Shown one piece after another: positions 1 through 8,904 of a stretch of 64,000 nt of DNA; the first letter of the stretch is position 1, and each line of letters opens with the position of its first letter. This DNA comes from Palsa-892 sp035556215. GTDB lineage: Bacteria; Pseudomonadota; Alphaproteobacteria; Rhizobiales; Xanthobacteraceae. Location: positions 62,001 to 126,000 of the forward strand of contig DATMFI010000014.1 of assembly GCA_035556215.1 (NCBI GenBank). The letters run 5' to 3'. Position numbers and translations under genes: made by a program. Under the pieces are notes generated by a model. The model saw only the letters and a program-made list of their open reading frames with translations. It made no database searches and had not been told where the DNA came from.

Positions 1-299
1 TATGTCGTCATCCAGGGATAAAGCGCAGTTTCCTGGAACACGACAAGACGATCACTACTCGGCTTCGTCACGCTCTTCCCGTCCAGCAGGACCGATCCCG
101 CTGTAGGCTGCTCGAAGCTTGCGAGCAACCGCACCATGGTGCTCTTGCCCGAACCCGAAGGTCCAATCATGACGGTAAGCTTGTTATCTTCGACCGTGAA
201 GGAACAGCGATCCACCACCGTTTTTGCGAACCGCCCGCTACCGTAAGCTTTCGACAGGTCGCGAGCTTCGAGTTTTCCGCCCGCCGTTTTCTTCATCAT
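1..299 (-). CDS. ABC transporter ATP-binding protein (nitrate/sulfonate/taurine type), partial
   Basis: This is the N-terminal part of an ATPase that runs off the left edge; 99 residues are visible from an ATG at 299 (a second ATG follows at 296). Walker A GPSGSGKST lies at about residues 46-54 and the Q-loop glutamine at about 89 in VVFQETALYPW, a form typical of SsuB/TauB/NrtD ATPases. It starts 10 bp after the stop of the permease at 310-1146, so it is the last visible gene of the minus-strand importer operon. The signature motif and Walker B lie outside the window. It should energise import through the adjacent permease. Confidence 0.88.
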   Translation of the reverse strand, partial: MMKKTAGGKLEARDLSKAYGSGRFAKTVVDRCSFTVEDNKLTVMIGPSGSGKSTMVRLLASFEQPTAGSVLLDGKSVTKPSSDRLVVFQETALYPWMTT

Positions 300-309
300 G
301 TCACGCCCC

Positions 310-1146
310 TCATCGCGCTTTCAGCCACGGCGCAATCAGATTGCCCAGTACACGGATTGCAGAACTTGAGAGGTAGCCGGCAATGCCGATACTGATCATG
401 CCAACGACAATCTGTTCGTACGAACCGCCCGTATAAGAGTTCCAAATGAAGAAGCCGAGCCCGCCGCCGGTGCCACTTCCCGCACCCTGCCCCATACTGC
501 TGCCGCCGCCTGAAATCATTTCTGCGGCCACCACAACTTCCCAGGTGATGCCCATGCCTACGGCGGCGCCAACGATGATTGAGGGCAAGGTCGCGGGAAA
601 AATAACGCGCCGAAAAAGCGTCCAGCGCGATGCACCCATCGCATATGCGGATTGCACATAACGTGCGTCGATACTCCGCGCGCCGCCGACGACATTGATG
701 ACGATCGTATAGAACGCGCCGAGGAACGTAATGAATGCGATCGACAGTTCCTGCGTCGGCCAGAACAGGATCGCCGCCGGCACCCACGCGAGCGGCGGGA
801 TCGGCCGCAATACCTCAAAGGGCGGAAAGGTGATCTGATAGAATGTACGGCTCAGGGCGAGGAACATGCCGAAAGGAATGCCGAGCAGCATGGCGGCACC
901 GAAGCCCGCGAGCACACGGAGAAAGCTGAGATACCAACTCTGCCAATAGCCAAAATCGCCGATCAACCCATACCAGGCGAGCAGTACGCGGCTTGGCGGC
1001 GGGATGACGCTCATCATCGGAATCGCAACACCCGTCCATTCGCCGGAACGTGAGGTTACTTCCCAAAATATGACCGTTGCAGCGATGGCGATGACGGCGC
1101 GAATACCGGCACGAGCACTGAGCTGCATGTTGGCTGATGCAATCAT
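310..1146 (-). CDS. ABC transporter permease (SsuC/TauC/NrtB family)
   Basis: This 278-residue integral membrane protein has the BPD_transp_1 layout of SsuC/TauC/NrtB permeases: an N-terminal membrane helix near residues 15-30, several central helices, and the coupling-loop region around residues 160-190 (AYAMGASRWTLFRRVIFPA), which contacts the ATPase. It lies 2 bp downstream of the ATPase at 1149-2003 and 10 bp upstream of the partial ATPase at the window edge. The operon therefore carries two permease/ATPase sets, which could form one heteromeric channel or two pathways. The substrate is not readable from sequence; the nitrilase at the head of the operon hints at a nitrile or a related small organic compound. 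Confidence 0.88.
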   Translation of the reverse strand: MIASANMQLSARAGIRAVIAIAATVIFWEVTSRSGEWTGVAIPMMSVIPPPSRVLLAWYGLIGDFGYWQSWYLSFLRVLAGFGAAMLLGIPFGMFLALSRTFYQITFPPFEVLRPIPPLAWVPAAILFWPTQELSIAFITFLGAFYTIVINVVGGARSIDARYVQSAYAMGASRWTLFRRVIFPATLPSIIVGAAVGMGITWEVVVAAEMISGGGSSMGQGAGSGTGGGLGFFIWNSYTGGSYEQIVVGMISIGIAGYLSSSAIRVLGNLIAPWLKAR

Positions 1147-1148
1147 GC

Positions 1149-2003
1149 CTAACCCTCGCGTTCGCCCAATTCGAAGGCCTTCTGCGCTTCTTCGTGGACG
1201 GTTTCCATAGTTTCATCCATTAGTTCGCGAAACCGCTTCGTCGTACGCGTGTGATGATCGCGCGGATGCGGCAGGTCGATCTTCAGTATCTTTTTCGTCC
1301 GGCACGGCCGCGACGTCATAATCGCCACCTGGTCGCCTAGAAAAATCGCCTCTTCAAGATCGTGCGTGATGAAGAACACGGTGACGCGATTGCGATAACA
1401 GGTTTGCAACAGAGATTCGTGCATGACCGATTTCGTTAGTGCATCGAGCGCGCGATAAGGCTCATCGAGCAGCAACACTTTCGGGTCGTTCATCAGTGCG
1501 CGAACGATCTCGACGCGCCGCCGCATGCCGGAGGAAACCTGCCCCGGATATTCGTGAACGATGCTGGAAAGCCCAGCTTCCGCCATCAGGATGCGCGCCT
1601 TGTCGCGCGCTTCCGACGCCGACATCGTGCCCTGCATCATCGGACCGAAAGTGACGTTATCGAGATTGGTCTTCCACGGAAACAACGCGCCATTCTGAAA
1701 CACGACGATACGTTCGGGTCCCGGATCGGCTTTCGGCCGGCCCGGCCCACAGAGCATCTCGCCGTCAAGATAGATCTTCCCGCTGGTGAGCGAGTGAAAT
1801 CCGGCAATAGCGTTGAGAAGCGTTGTCTTCCCGCAACCCGAAGGGCCGACCACCATCGTGATTTCGCCGGGCGGACATTCGAGCGAGCAATGATCGACAG
1901 CGATCACGCCACTTTGCGGGTCACCGTAGATTTTGACGGCATCCTCGATCCGGATTGCGCCCCGCAATGGGCGTTGTTCAATCTTTCTGGCGGCTTCTGT
2001 CAT
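1149..2003 (-). CDS. ABC transporter ATP-binding protein (SsuB/TauB/NrtD type)
   Basis: This 284-residue ATPase has Walker A GPSGCGKT at about 53-60, a Q-loop in VVFQNGALFPW, Walker B VLLLDEP and the switch histidine in FITHDLEEA. I chose the ATG at 2003 because it overlaps the upstream permease stop in an ATGA arrangement; the longer frame from 2036 lies inside that permease. The ABC signature reads VSSGMRRR where relatives usually have LSGGMRQR, so the third residue is Ser instead of Gly. It should power one of the two permeases of this operon. Confidence 0.9.
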   Translation of the reverse strand: MTEAARKIEQRPLRGAIRIEDAVKIYGDPQSGVIAVDHCSLECPPGEITMVVGPSGCGKTTLLNAIAGFHSLTSGKIYLDGEMLCGPGRPKADPGPERIVVFQNGALFPWKTNLDNVTFGPMMQGTMSASEARDKARILMAEAGLSSIVHEYPGQVSSGMRRRVEIVRALMNDPKVLLLDEPYRALDALTKSVMHESLLQTCYRNRVTVFFITHDLEEAIFLGDQVAIMTSRPCRTKKILKIDLPHPRDHHTRTTKRFRELMDETMETVHEEAQKAFELGEREG

Positions 2004-2923
2004 AATCCGTCGAGTCCCAATTCGCGGCTGTGCCAACGCATCAGCATCATGCCGACAAGACGAATGATCGCGCTCGAGACATAGCCGACAATACCCAAAG
2101 TTATCATGCCGATAACGATCGTCGGATAACTGACCATCGTATAGGAGGTGTAGATCACATAACCGAGGCCGTACTCGCCGGAGATCATTTCACCGGCGAC
2201 AAGTGAAAACCACGCAAGCCCGATCGAGATCTGCAATCCAGTAAAGATGTAAGGCAGCGATCCGGGCACAACGATGTGCCTGAACACCTGCCAACGTTTG
2301 GCGCCCAGACAACTCGCGGCCCGAAAATAATTCTCGTCAATCGAGTGAACGCCAAGCATCGAATTCAGCGCGGTCGCAAAGAATGCCGGCAGGAACGTCA
2401 CGAAAATGACGGGTCCTTCGCTGCTTTTGAACATCAAAATTGCGAGCGGAACCCAGGCCAGTGCAGGAATCGGCCGCAGCATTTCCAGCACCGGGAAAAT
2501 GTATTCTCGCGCAGTCTGCGACCAGCCGATGATTAGCCCGAGCGGTACGCCGATCAGCGTCGCTAGCGCGAATGCGATCATAACGCGTTGCAGGCTGGTA
2601 AGAATGTGAATGTAGTATTCCGGCGTGTAGATCGAGAGGCCGAATTCCGGATTGGGGCTCAACCATTCGCGAACCACCACCGTCGGCCCCGGCATGCCGG
2701 CAAAGCGCGGCAGCTTCCAAACCTCGACGCTCAGCCACCAGAAGCCGACCATCAACGCAAAGCCGAGAATCATCAGGTACGGGCTCGGGCTTGTCAGCCA
2801 GTTTTTCAGCCGATAGAGCGCAAGCTCCAACTGCATGCCGTAGCGTGACGTCTGCACCGCGATATCCTGCGAGGAAGGGGGGCGATGACGATCCACCGCC
2901 CCCGATACTGCATCACTTGCCAT
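2000..2923 (-). CDS. ABC transporter permease (SsuC/TauC/NrtB family)
   Basis: This is a permease of about 307 residues, related to the one at 310-1146 but with a longer hydrophilic N-terminus. Membrane segments begin with ILGFALMVGFWWLSVEVW, and the coupling-loop region reads AASCLGAKRWQVFRHIVVPG. The ATG at 2923 overlaps the end of the substrate-binding protein gene by 11 bp; a longer frame to 2956 would overlap more and is less likely. Its stop overlaps the next ATPase start (ATGA). Together with the binding protein it forms the core of an importer for a small anion or organic solute. Confidence 0.87.
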   Translation of the reverse strand: MASDAVSGAVDRHRPPSSQDIAVQTSRYGMQLELALYRLKNWLTSPSPYLMILGFALMVGFWWLSVEVWKLPRFAGMPGPTVVVREWLSPNPEFGLSIYTPEYYIHILTSLQRVMIAFALATLIGVPLGLIIGWSQTAREYIFPVLEMLRPIPALAWVPLAILMFKSSEGPVIFVTFLPAFFATALNSMLGVHSIDENYFRAASCLGAKRWQVFRHIVVPGSLPYIFTGLQISIGLAWFSLVAGEMISGEYGLGYVIYTSYTMVSYPTIVIGMITLGIVGYVSSAIIRLVGMMLMRWHSRELGLDGL

Positions 2924-4043
2924 GATAGGCCGAGTCAGGAAGCGCAGGAACGGCACCGATCGGTGATTTCATTTTCCGCTCTTCCAGCACTGCATCGGCA
3001 AACTGTGTCATCACAGCCTCGGGTCGTAACTCAGGCGAGTTGATGCCTTTGATCGAGTGAAGGAAGTCGACACCCTTCTTAATCAGGCCCTTGACCTCGG
3101 GCGTGAAGGCGAATGGCAGCTCGATTCTTGGATTGGTGCCCCCCTGCTCCTTTGGATAGGTTGCATAAAGCGCCATCCAGAGCGATTTCTCCGGGAACCC
3201 TGTCGTTTGTGTCAAAACCTGCTTGACGACTTCGTCGGCGTTCGCAGCCTCGGTCAGGAATTTCTGCGCGTCGAGTTCTGCATTAAGCCAACCCTTCACA
3301 ACATCTGGCCGCTGCTCGATCAATTCGGCGCTCATGATGATGTATGATGAGTCCTTCAGACCATAATCGACGCCCGAAGCGATACGGCGCGCGAGACCTT
3401 CGTGCACGAGGCGTGAAGCGACCGGCTCCCAGATCGCGGCGCCGTCGAGCTTGCCGGCGCGAAACCCGCTCGTGATCACTTCAACGTTCTGGTTGAGATA
3501 AGCGGCCGGCTGACTGTTTGCTCGCTCGAACACGCTGCGTGCAAAAATATCCGAGCAGGTGCCTTTGGGAACGGCCATCTGCTTGCCATTCAGCCACTTC
3601 GCCGCTTCGTCGGCCGACTTGAAATCAGGAGCATCCTTGCGAGCGAGCAGAATGTTGCATTGATCGTAAGCTACGCCGGAAACCCCGACGATCCGCACAT
3701 CTGCAACATTATTCTTTGTCGTAGCGATGATCGCGGGAAGATCGCCGATATAACCAATCTGCTGCTTCTTCGCGAGCATCGAGTTGACAATGGTCGAGCC
3801 CTGCAGACCGATTTCGTAAGTGACGGTCGAGCCCTGCGGCAAATACTTCTTCCAGAGCTCCTTGCCGCGCAGAACCATCACCGACCAAACTTCGGTGTAG
3901 CAGCAGGGATGTCCGACAACGAGATGAACCGGATCGCCGGGCTTGCCGAAATCGGCCGAGCGCGCCGACGACGCGCTGAATGCCACACAGGCAGCAAGCA
4001 AAGCGCTCGCGATTATATTGCGCCACTTCAGATATTTCATCAT
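2913..4043 (-). CDS. ABC transporter periplasmic substrate-binding protein (NrtA/SsuA-like)
   Basis: This 376-residue exported binding protein starts with a signal peptide (MMKYLKWRNIIASALLAACV, cleavage probably after SARSA). The ATG pair at 4043/4040 follows a clear ribosome site (GGGGAGGGA), which rules out the longer frame from 4130. The body resembles NMT1/SsuA-type proteins, with GLQGSTIVNSML and the IGDLPAIIA stretch near the ligand cleft. It captures the substrate for the two downstream permeases. It lies 34 bp after the nitrilase, so uptake and hydrolysis are probably co-expressed. The ligand is unknown. Confidence 0.87.
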   Translation of the reverse strand: MMKYLKWRNIIASALLAACVAFSASSARSADFGKPGDPVHLVVGHPCCYTEVWSVMVLRGKELWKKYLPQGSTVTYEIGLQGSTIVNSMLAKKQQIGYIGDLPAIIATTKNNVADVRIVGVSGVAYDQCNILLARKDAPDFKSADEAAKWLNGKQMAVPKGTCSDIFARSVFERANSQPAAYLNQNVEVITSGFRAGKLDGAAIWEPVASRLVHEGLARRIASGVDYGLKDSSYIIMSAELIEQRPDVVKGWLNAELDAQKFLTEAANADEVVKQVLTQTTGFPEKSLWMALYATYPKEQGGTNPRIELPFAFTPEVKGLIKKGVDFLHSIKGINSPELRPEAVMTQFADAVLEERKMKSPIGAVPALPDSAYHGK

Positions 4044-4077
4044 GGCAGTGTCCCTCCCCTTTTCCAGGATTGCTGGT

Positions 4078-5226
4078 TCACGAATTGATTTCCGCCGAAG
4101 CTCCGTTCTTCTGTCCAGAGTCTTTTTCATTCACTTTGCTCAAAGCGGCATCATCTCCCGGCAGCAGACTGTCGTCGAAATAAGCCGGACGCGGCCGTGC
4201 ACGCTGAACGTGCAGCGCATAGATATCCATGCGGTTGTAATAACCGGCCATGTCGTGATGCTGCTTATGTTCCAGTACTTCGGCGACATCGATCTCCGAA
4301 TGCACGAGGCCTTCTGCTTCGCTGCGCATTTCCGAACGCAAGCTGCCGTCAGGTCCGACGATCATCGAGCAAGAACGTGGGCAAGCCTGCAAAATCGCTT
4401 CGGACTCTTCATCCCCGTCCGCAAGCACTTTGAGCGAATTTTCGTCCAGGAGGCCGGCGCTGACCACGGTGAAGGTTTTCGCCTCAAAAGAGTGAGCCGA
4501 TGCGCGCACGCGAATAGCATCGCTAAGATCGTAACGCGCGGCGCCGAGCGGATTGCGAAACGGCCACACCGGCGGGTAATTCGCGGTGTGGATCTGCTCT
4601 CCCTGAGCCATCAACGTGTATCGCGAGAGAGGATTATTGTTTTCACCGCAGATCAGCGAACCGATACGACCTATATCGGTATCGATCACTCTCAAGCCGG
4701 CGCCGTCGCCCGCAGTCCAACTCAACTTTTCATAGAAAGTGGGCACCAGCTTGCGGTGATGATTGAGCAATTCGCCGCGATCGGAGATGAGAACATTGCT
4801 GTTCCAGAGGCACCCTTCGCTGTGCGACGAAACCTCGGAAAAGCCCATGCTGACATAGATCCGGTGCCGCGCTGCAGCGTCAGCAATGGCACGCATTTCA
4901 AGGCCATCAATGCGCGCGGAATTTTCCGCAAACCGACGGAACATCGTGTGGTTGTCGATCGGGCGGCGCAAGGCATTCCACAGCGGAAAGCCGGGCAGAA
5001 ATGATTCAGGAAAGACAACAAAACGGGAGCCTTCAGCCGCCGCTTGCCCAATCAAGTGGCAGGCCTTGGCGGTCGTTGCTACTTTATCCAGCATGACCGA
5101 TGCCGCGTGAACCGCGGTTACGATCGTCTTTCCTGAGCGAAGTCCGGTATTCTTCGTATTCAACGGCGCCCCCGTGCTATTTCGCGAAAAATATTTCGCA
5201 AATTCGCTTCGGAGGTTGCCGACCAT
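4078..5226 (-). CDS. Nitrilase (carbon-nitrogen hydrolase superfamily)
   Basis: This 382-residue protein has the catalytic triad of the nitrilase branch: Glu at about 74 (VVFPESFLPG), Lys at about 159 (NHHRKLVPTF) and Cys at about 193 (SLICGENNNPL). The GENNNPLSRYTLMAQGEQ region and the later NYPPVWP match true nitrilases (R-CN to R-COOH plus ammonia) better than amidases. The domain proper begins about 33 residues in; I chose ATG 5226 because it is preceded by GGAAG and lies clear of the divergent LysR gene. It is the first gene of the importer operon and is probably cytoplasmic. Substrate class (aliphatic, arylaceto- or cyano-amino acid) cannot be settled by eye. Confidence 0.88.
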   Translation of the reverse strand: MVGNLRSEFAKYFSRNSTGAPLNTKNTGLRSGKTIVTAVHAASVMLDKVATTAKACHLIGQAAAEGSRFVVFPESFLPGFPLWNALRRPIDNHTMFRRFAENSARIDGLEMRAIADAAARHRIYVSMGFSEVSSHSEGCLWNSNVLISDRGELLNHHRKLVPTFYEKLSWTAGDGAGLRVIDTDIGRIGSLICGENNNPLSRYTLMAQGEQIHTANYPPVWPFRNPLGAARYDLSDAIRVRASAHSFEAKTFTVVSAGLLDENSLKVLADGDEESEAILQACPRSCSMIVGPDGSLRSEMRSEAEGLVHSEIDVAEVLEHKQHHDMAGYYNRMDIYALHVQRARPRPAYFDDSLLPGDDAALSKVNEKDSGQKNGASAEINS

Positions 5227-5277
5227 GGAAACTTCCGCAGCAAATCCTTGCCGATAGTCTGGAGGTTTGAGATATTT

Positions 5278-5295
5278 GGAAAAGCGGAATTTTCC
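5278..5295. promoter_or_regulatory. Candidate LysR operator between nitrilase operon and LysR gene
   Basis: The 89-bp divergent intergenic region holds a dyad, GGAAAA, a 6-nt spacer, then TTTTCC, at 5278-5295. It lies 20 bp upstream of the LysR start and about 50 bp upstream of the nitrilase start. A LysR-type regulator normally binds such a dyad between itself and its divergent target. AT-rich dyads also arise by chance, so this is tentative. Confidence 0.4.
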
Positions 5296-5315
5296 TAAGG
5301 CTATGTTTAAGAAAA

Positions 5316-6254
5316 ATGAATCGATTATCGCTCCGTGCACTGCAATATTTTCTGGAGGCGGCTCGTCACAAGAGCGTTTCCGCCGCCGCGCGCAAACTTC
5401 ATATTTCCCCCGCGTCGGTTTCGGTTGCAATTGCCGATCTCGAAACGGACCTGGATGTGCAACTTTTCGTCCGGCAACCGGCAAAGGGCATGAAGCTTAC
5501 ACCAGCCGGCGAAGTTATTGTCGCCGAGGCACATTCGCTGCTGTCACATGCGGATGAATTTCAGCAACGAGCGGGCGCTCTCGGAGATTCACTCTCGGGA
5601 GAATTAAGCATTGCCTGTTTCACCAATCTTGGTCCGGCCTATTTCTCAAATCTACTCGCGCAATTCTGTAGTCTGCATCCGAGCGTCTCGATCAAAATCT
5701 ATGTAGGCGACCAGCAGGAAATTCTTTCGGGTCTGCTCGGCGGACAATTCGAGCTCGCGGTTACGTTCGATCTCGATATTCCAAAGAACTTTCAGTGGTT
5801 AAAGCTTGCCTCTATTCCGCCGCAGGTCGTCTTGCCCGCCAATCACGTGCTTGCAAAGGCTAAACGCATTTCACTCAAGCGGCTGGCATTGGAGCCATTA
5901 ATCTTGATGGATTTGCCGCACACGCGAGACTATTTCATGTCGCTATTTCATCGGTTGCATATTTCCCCAAACGTTCGCTTCAGCTCGACGAACTTCGAGA
6001 TGGTGCGGACGCTGGTCGGCAATGGACTCGGCTACTCGATCCTGAACCTCGTCCCTAATCTGTCCATGACCTACGACGGTACACGCGTGAAGTATGTACC
6101 GATCAGCGACGATGTCAGACCGCTTCAGGTCGGCTGTTTAAGTGTCGGCCGGGTTGCGCAGCGGCGCGTCGCGAAGGCGTTCATCGATCAAGCTAAGAGC
6201 TATTTTTCGATCGCTCAAAAAATGTCGGCTGGTCCCAACAAAGTGAGAAGATAA
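5316..6254 (+). CDS. LysR-family transcriptional regulator
   Basis: This 312-residue regulator has the N-terminal winged helix-turn-helix of the LysR family (residues about 3-62, with SVSAAARKLHISPASVS as the HTH) followed by a periplasmic-binding-like effector domain starting near residue 90. It is divergent from the nitrilase/ABC operon with 89 bp between the starts, the usual LysR layout, so it probably controls that operon in response to its substrate or product. The ATG at 5316 is the only start that keeps the complete HTH. Confidence 0.92.
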   Translation: MNRLSLRALQYFLEAARHKSVSAAARKLHISPASVSVAIADLETDLDVQLFVRQPAKGMKLTPAGEVIVAEAHSLLSHADEFQQRAGALGDSLSGELSIACFTNLGPAYFSNLLAQFCSLHPSVSIKIYVGDQQEILSGLLGGQFELAVTFDLDIPKNFQWLKLASIPPQVVLPANHVLAKAKRISLKRLALEPLILMDLPHTRDYFMSLFHRLHISPNVRFSSTNFEMVRTLVGNGLGYSILNLVPNLSMTYDGTRVKYVPISDDVRPLQVGCLSVGRVAQRRVAKAFIDQAKSYFSIAQKMSAGPNKVRR

Positions 6255-6751
6255 TTTAATACCGACAGGCTCACATCTTCATTCTGCCTCGGCAAACGGC
6301 ACGCTAATTCTGCTTCTCAACTCCGTCAATTCAGTCGCGATCGACGGTGAATAAGAAATGCCTTCGACTCCACGCGTGCGCTTGAGTTGATCTCCGCGCG
6401 CCGGGAATTCGCGTGTACTCGCTGCCTGACTGACGATAAAATTCGATCCGGTGCTTCATACAACTCACGAGCGCCGTTTGATCATCGATGAGCGCAAGGC
6501 TGATAAACAGAAAGAGCGCACTTTGGCGCGAGGCTGTGCCACTCGCCGTCGGGTACGGCAGCAGCCCTGCGGCAGCTTCGTGCGCTGGTCGAGCATTATA
6601 CGTGGCCGTAAATTCCGCCGTCCCAAGATGCGTCACAAATGCGCGGTATCGAAATACATGCCAGCGGAAACATCGGAACTATAGCCACGGTGCATTGGAC
6701 ATCTTCGGATCGAGTACCCAAATTTGCGGCAGAGCATTCGGAGGAGAAAAC
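6255..6751. other. Intergenic region without a supported gene
   Basis: About 500 bp between the LysR gene and msrB. Short frames exist on both strands (for example 6331-6636 minus), but none has a good ribosome site, a recognisable domain or a signal peptide. The msrB promoter probably lies in the right part. Nothing else could be identified. Confidence 0.5.
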
Positions 6752-7198
6752 ATGGCGGCCTACAAGAAAACCGAAGCTGCGATCGCCAAGTTGTCGCCCG
6801 AGGAGTACCGGGTAACACAAGAGAGCGCGACTGAACGCCCCGGAACGGGCGCGCTTCTTCACAACAAGGCACCCGGCATTTATGTCGATATCGTCTCGGG
6901 TGAGCCGCTGTTTGCATCGTCCGATAAATTCGAGTCAGGCTGCGGATGGCCGAGCTTCACCAAGCCGATCGAGCCTGCGAATGTGACCGAGCTGCGCGAT
7001 ACCAGCCATGGCATGATCCGGACGGAAGTTCGCTCCAAACATGGCGACAGCCATCTCGGCCACGTTTTCCCCGACGGGCCGCGCGATCGTGGCGGCTTGC
7101 GCTACTGCATCAATTCGGCTTCGCTACGCTTTGTGCCGCGCGATAAAATGATCGAGCAAGGCTACGGAGAATATCTCGATCAAGTGGAGGACATCTGA
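6752..7198 (+). CDS. msrB: Peptide methionine-R-sulfoxide reductase MsrB
   Basis: This 148-residue MsrB reduces the R epimer of methionine sulfoxide in oxidised proteins. It has the family motif SGCGWPSF (Cys 64), the HGDSHLGHVF block and the catalytic Cys 119 in RYCINSAS. The two CxxC pairs that bind zinc in many MsrB proteins are absent, so this is the zinc-free form. The ATG at 6752 follows GGAGGAG; an upstream in-frame extension to 6488 has no support. The stop overlaps the msrA start (TGATG), so the pair is translationally coupled. No signal peptide is present, which implies a cytoplasmic enzyme. Confidence 0.96.
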   Translation: MAAYKKTEAAIAKLSPEEYRVTQESATERPGTGALLHNKAPGIYVDIVSGEPLFASSDKFESGCGWPSFTKPIEPANVTELRDTSHGMIRTEVRSKHGDSHLGHVFPDGPRDRGGLRYCINSASLRFVPRDKMIEQGYGEYLDQVEDI

Positions 7199-7710
7199 TG
7201 ACGACAGAACGTGCTGTTCTCGCTGGCGGCTGCTTTTGGGGTATGCAGGATCTCATCCGTAAGCTGCCGGGGGTGGTTTCGACGCGCGTCGGGTACACCG
7301 GCGGTGATGTGCCGAACGCGACCTATCGCAATCACGGCACTCATGCCGAGGCGATCGAAATCGTCTTCGATCCTTCGCAGACCACCTATCGCCGATTGCT
7401 CGAATTCTTTTTCCAGATTCACGATCCGACGACGCTCAATCGCCAAGGGAACGATCGCGGCACGAGCTACCGTTCGGCGATCTATTTCACCAGCGATGAG
7501 CAAAAAACCGTTGCCCTCGATACAATTGCGGACGTTGATGCGTCGGGCTTATGGCCGGGCAAGGTCGTTACCGAAGTCGAACCAGCCGGTGATTTCTGGG
7601 AAGCAGAGCCCGAGCACCAAGATTATCTCGAGCGTATTCCGCACGGATATACCTGTCATTTTGCCCGGCCCAACTGGGTATTGCCGCGCAAAACGGGTGC
7701 CGCTGCGTAG
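7198..7710 (+). CDS. msrA: Peptide methionine-S-sulfoxide reductase MsrA
   Basis: This 170-residue MsrA carries the catalytic GGCFWG motif with Cys 12, followed by VGYTGG and the YRSAIYF segment typical of the family. It reduces the S epimer of methionine sulfoxide and so complements MsrB immediately upstream, whose stop codon it overlaps by one base. The C-terminal Cys-rich tail of some MsrA proteins is absent (end is RKTGAAA). It converges on the LysR gene at 7840-8766 with 129 bp between them. Confidence 0.96.
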   Translation: MTTERAVLAGGCFWGMQDLIRKLPGVVSTRVGYTGGDVPNATYRNHGTHAEAIEIVFDPSQTTYRRLLEFFFQIHDPTTLNRQGNDRGTSYRSAIYFTSDEQKTVALDTIADVDASGLWPGKVVTEVEPAGDFWEAEPEHQDYLERIPHGYTCHFARPNWVLPRKTGAAA

Positions 7711-7839
7711 CAAGCACGCGCTTCGCGCATCCCTCGTCCATGTCTGCAATAAGCACGGGCTAAAATCAGGGTCAGTATTTCAGGCTACGGAGATAGACAT
7801 TAAAACTCGCGCAGTCTCCAGCGCTCACGTCGTGGAAAA

Positions 7840-8766
7840 TTAAAGTTTTGGCAGCTTGTCCGCCTTTCCAAGCAGAAAGGCCTTATCTCGATCGAATACA
7901 TGCCTCAAAAACTGCACCACGCCTTTAATGCGCGTGAGATGGCTTTGTTCGGCGCGCACAGAAATCCACACTTCACGACTCGTCGAAATCTGTTCAGGCA
8001 AAATGCGCTGCAATTCAACGACACCCGTCCCGACGAAGGTCGGGAGCAATGCGATCCCGAGCCCGCATACCGCGGCGTTGCGTTGAGCGATGATGCTATT
8101 CGAATGGAAGCTCATTCTCGGCGCGCCGATCACATCGTCGAGCCATTTCACGGCGTTAATCGCAAGCAAATCCTCGATATAGCCGACAAAGACATGGTTC
8201 TTTAGGTCTTCACGGCTTTTCGGTGTGCCGTGGTTACGAAGATACTCCGGCGAAGCATAAAGATGCAGGTTGAAGGTGCCGTATAACGCGCTGACTAATC
8301 CCGGCGCGTTTGGATTGAAGAAGCTCAAAAAAATATCCGCTTCCTTGCGCGAAAGATCGACGGCTTGCGCGATGCTCACGATCTCCAGCTTAACGTTCGG
8401 CGCGAATTGCGCGAGCCCATGTACCCGACGCGCGATATAGCCGCTCGCAAGTCCCTCCATCGTTGCGACGCGCACGGTTTGCTCTACATCGCTCATCTCG
8501 CGCGTCACCGCGTCTTCGAGCGAAGTCGCATGTATGTCCATCTGCTCGATATGTTTTAGGAGATTGTGCGCCTCCTCACGGACGACAACGCCGTTCCGCT
8601 TGCGATCGAGAAGCTTCACCGAAAGTATGGATTCGAGCTTGTCGATACGGCGGCAGACGGTCGAATGATCGAGCTTCAACCGCTTTGCCGCAGCGTGCAC
8701 GCTGCCTTGACGGGCAACTTCGAGGAATACCCGCAAGTCGTCCCATTTTGCTGCATCCTTGCTCAT
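7840..8766 (-). CDS. LysR-family transcriptional regulator
   Basis: This 308-residue protein has the LysR winged HTH at residues about 8-65 (GSVHAAAKRLKLDHSTVCRR) and a substrate-binding domain after residue 90. The start is placed at ATG 8766; the frame remains open to 9177, but that extension would run into the divergent flavoprotein gene. It is divergent from the flavoprotein/Fe-S/CCG/ABC operon, with 138 bp between starts, and is its likely regulator. A 19-bp dyad covers its own start codon, which would fit autorepression. Confidence 0.9.
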   Translation of the reverse strand: MSKDAAKWDDLRVFLEVARQGSVHAAAKRLKLDHSTVCRRIDKLESILSVKLLDRKRNGVVVREEAHNLLKHIEQMDIHATSLEDAVTREMSDVEQTVRVATMEGLASGYIARRVHGLAQFAPNVKLEIVSIAQAVDLSRKEADIFLSFFNPNAPGLVSALYGTFNLHLYASPEYLRNHGTPKSREDLKNHVFVGYIEDLLAINAVKWLDDVIGAPRMSFHSNSIIAQRNAAVCGLGIALLPTFVGTGVVELQRILPEQISTSREVWISVRAEQSHLTRIKGVVQFLRHVFDRDKAFLLGKADKLPKL

Positions 8767-8784
8767 GGATACGGATTGTATCCA
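8766..8784. promoter_or_regulatory. Candidate LysR-type operator (dyad TGGATAC-N5-GTATCCA)
   Basis: Perfect 7-bp arms (TGGATAC and GTATCCA) separated by GGATT form a 19-bp dyad with the ATAC/GTAT half-sites often seen in LysR boxes. It begins at the first base of the LysR gene and lies about 120 bp upstream of the divergent flavoprotein. Its position suggests autoregulation and control of the divergent operon. Confidence 0.5.
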
Positions 8785-8904
8785 CGGATGGAACCCCAGG
8801 CAAAGACTTCGATAATTGCGCACTGCATGGTGCAAACAAAATAGGTGAGGCCGCACTGCACTCTTGTTTACGCTGGCCATGGATTGGGAAAACTCGGCTC
8901 GGCA

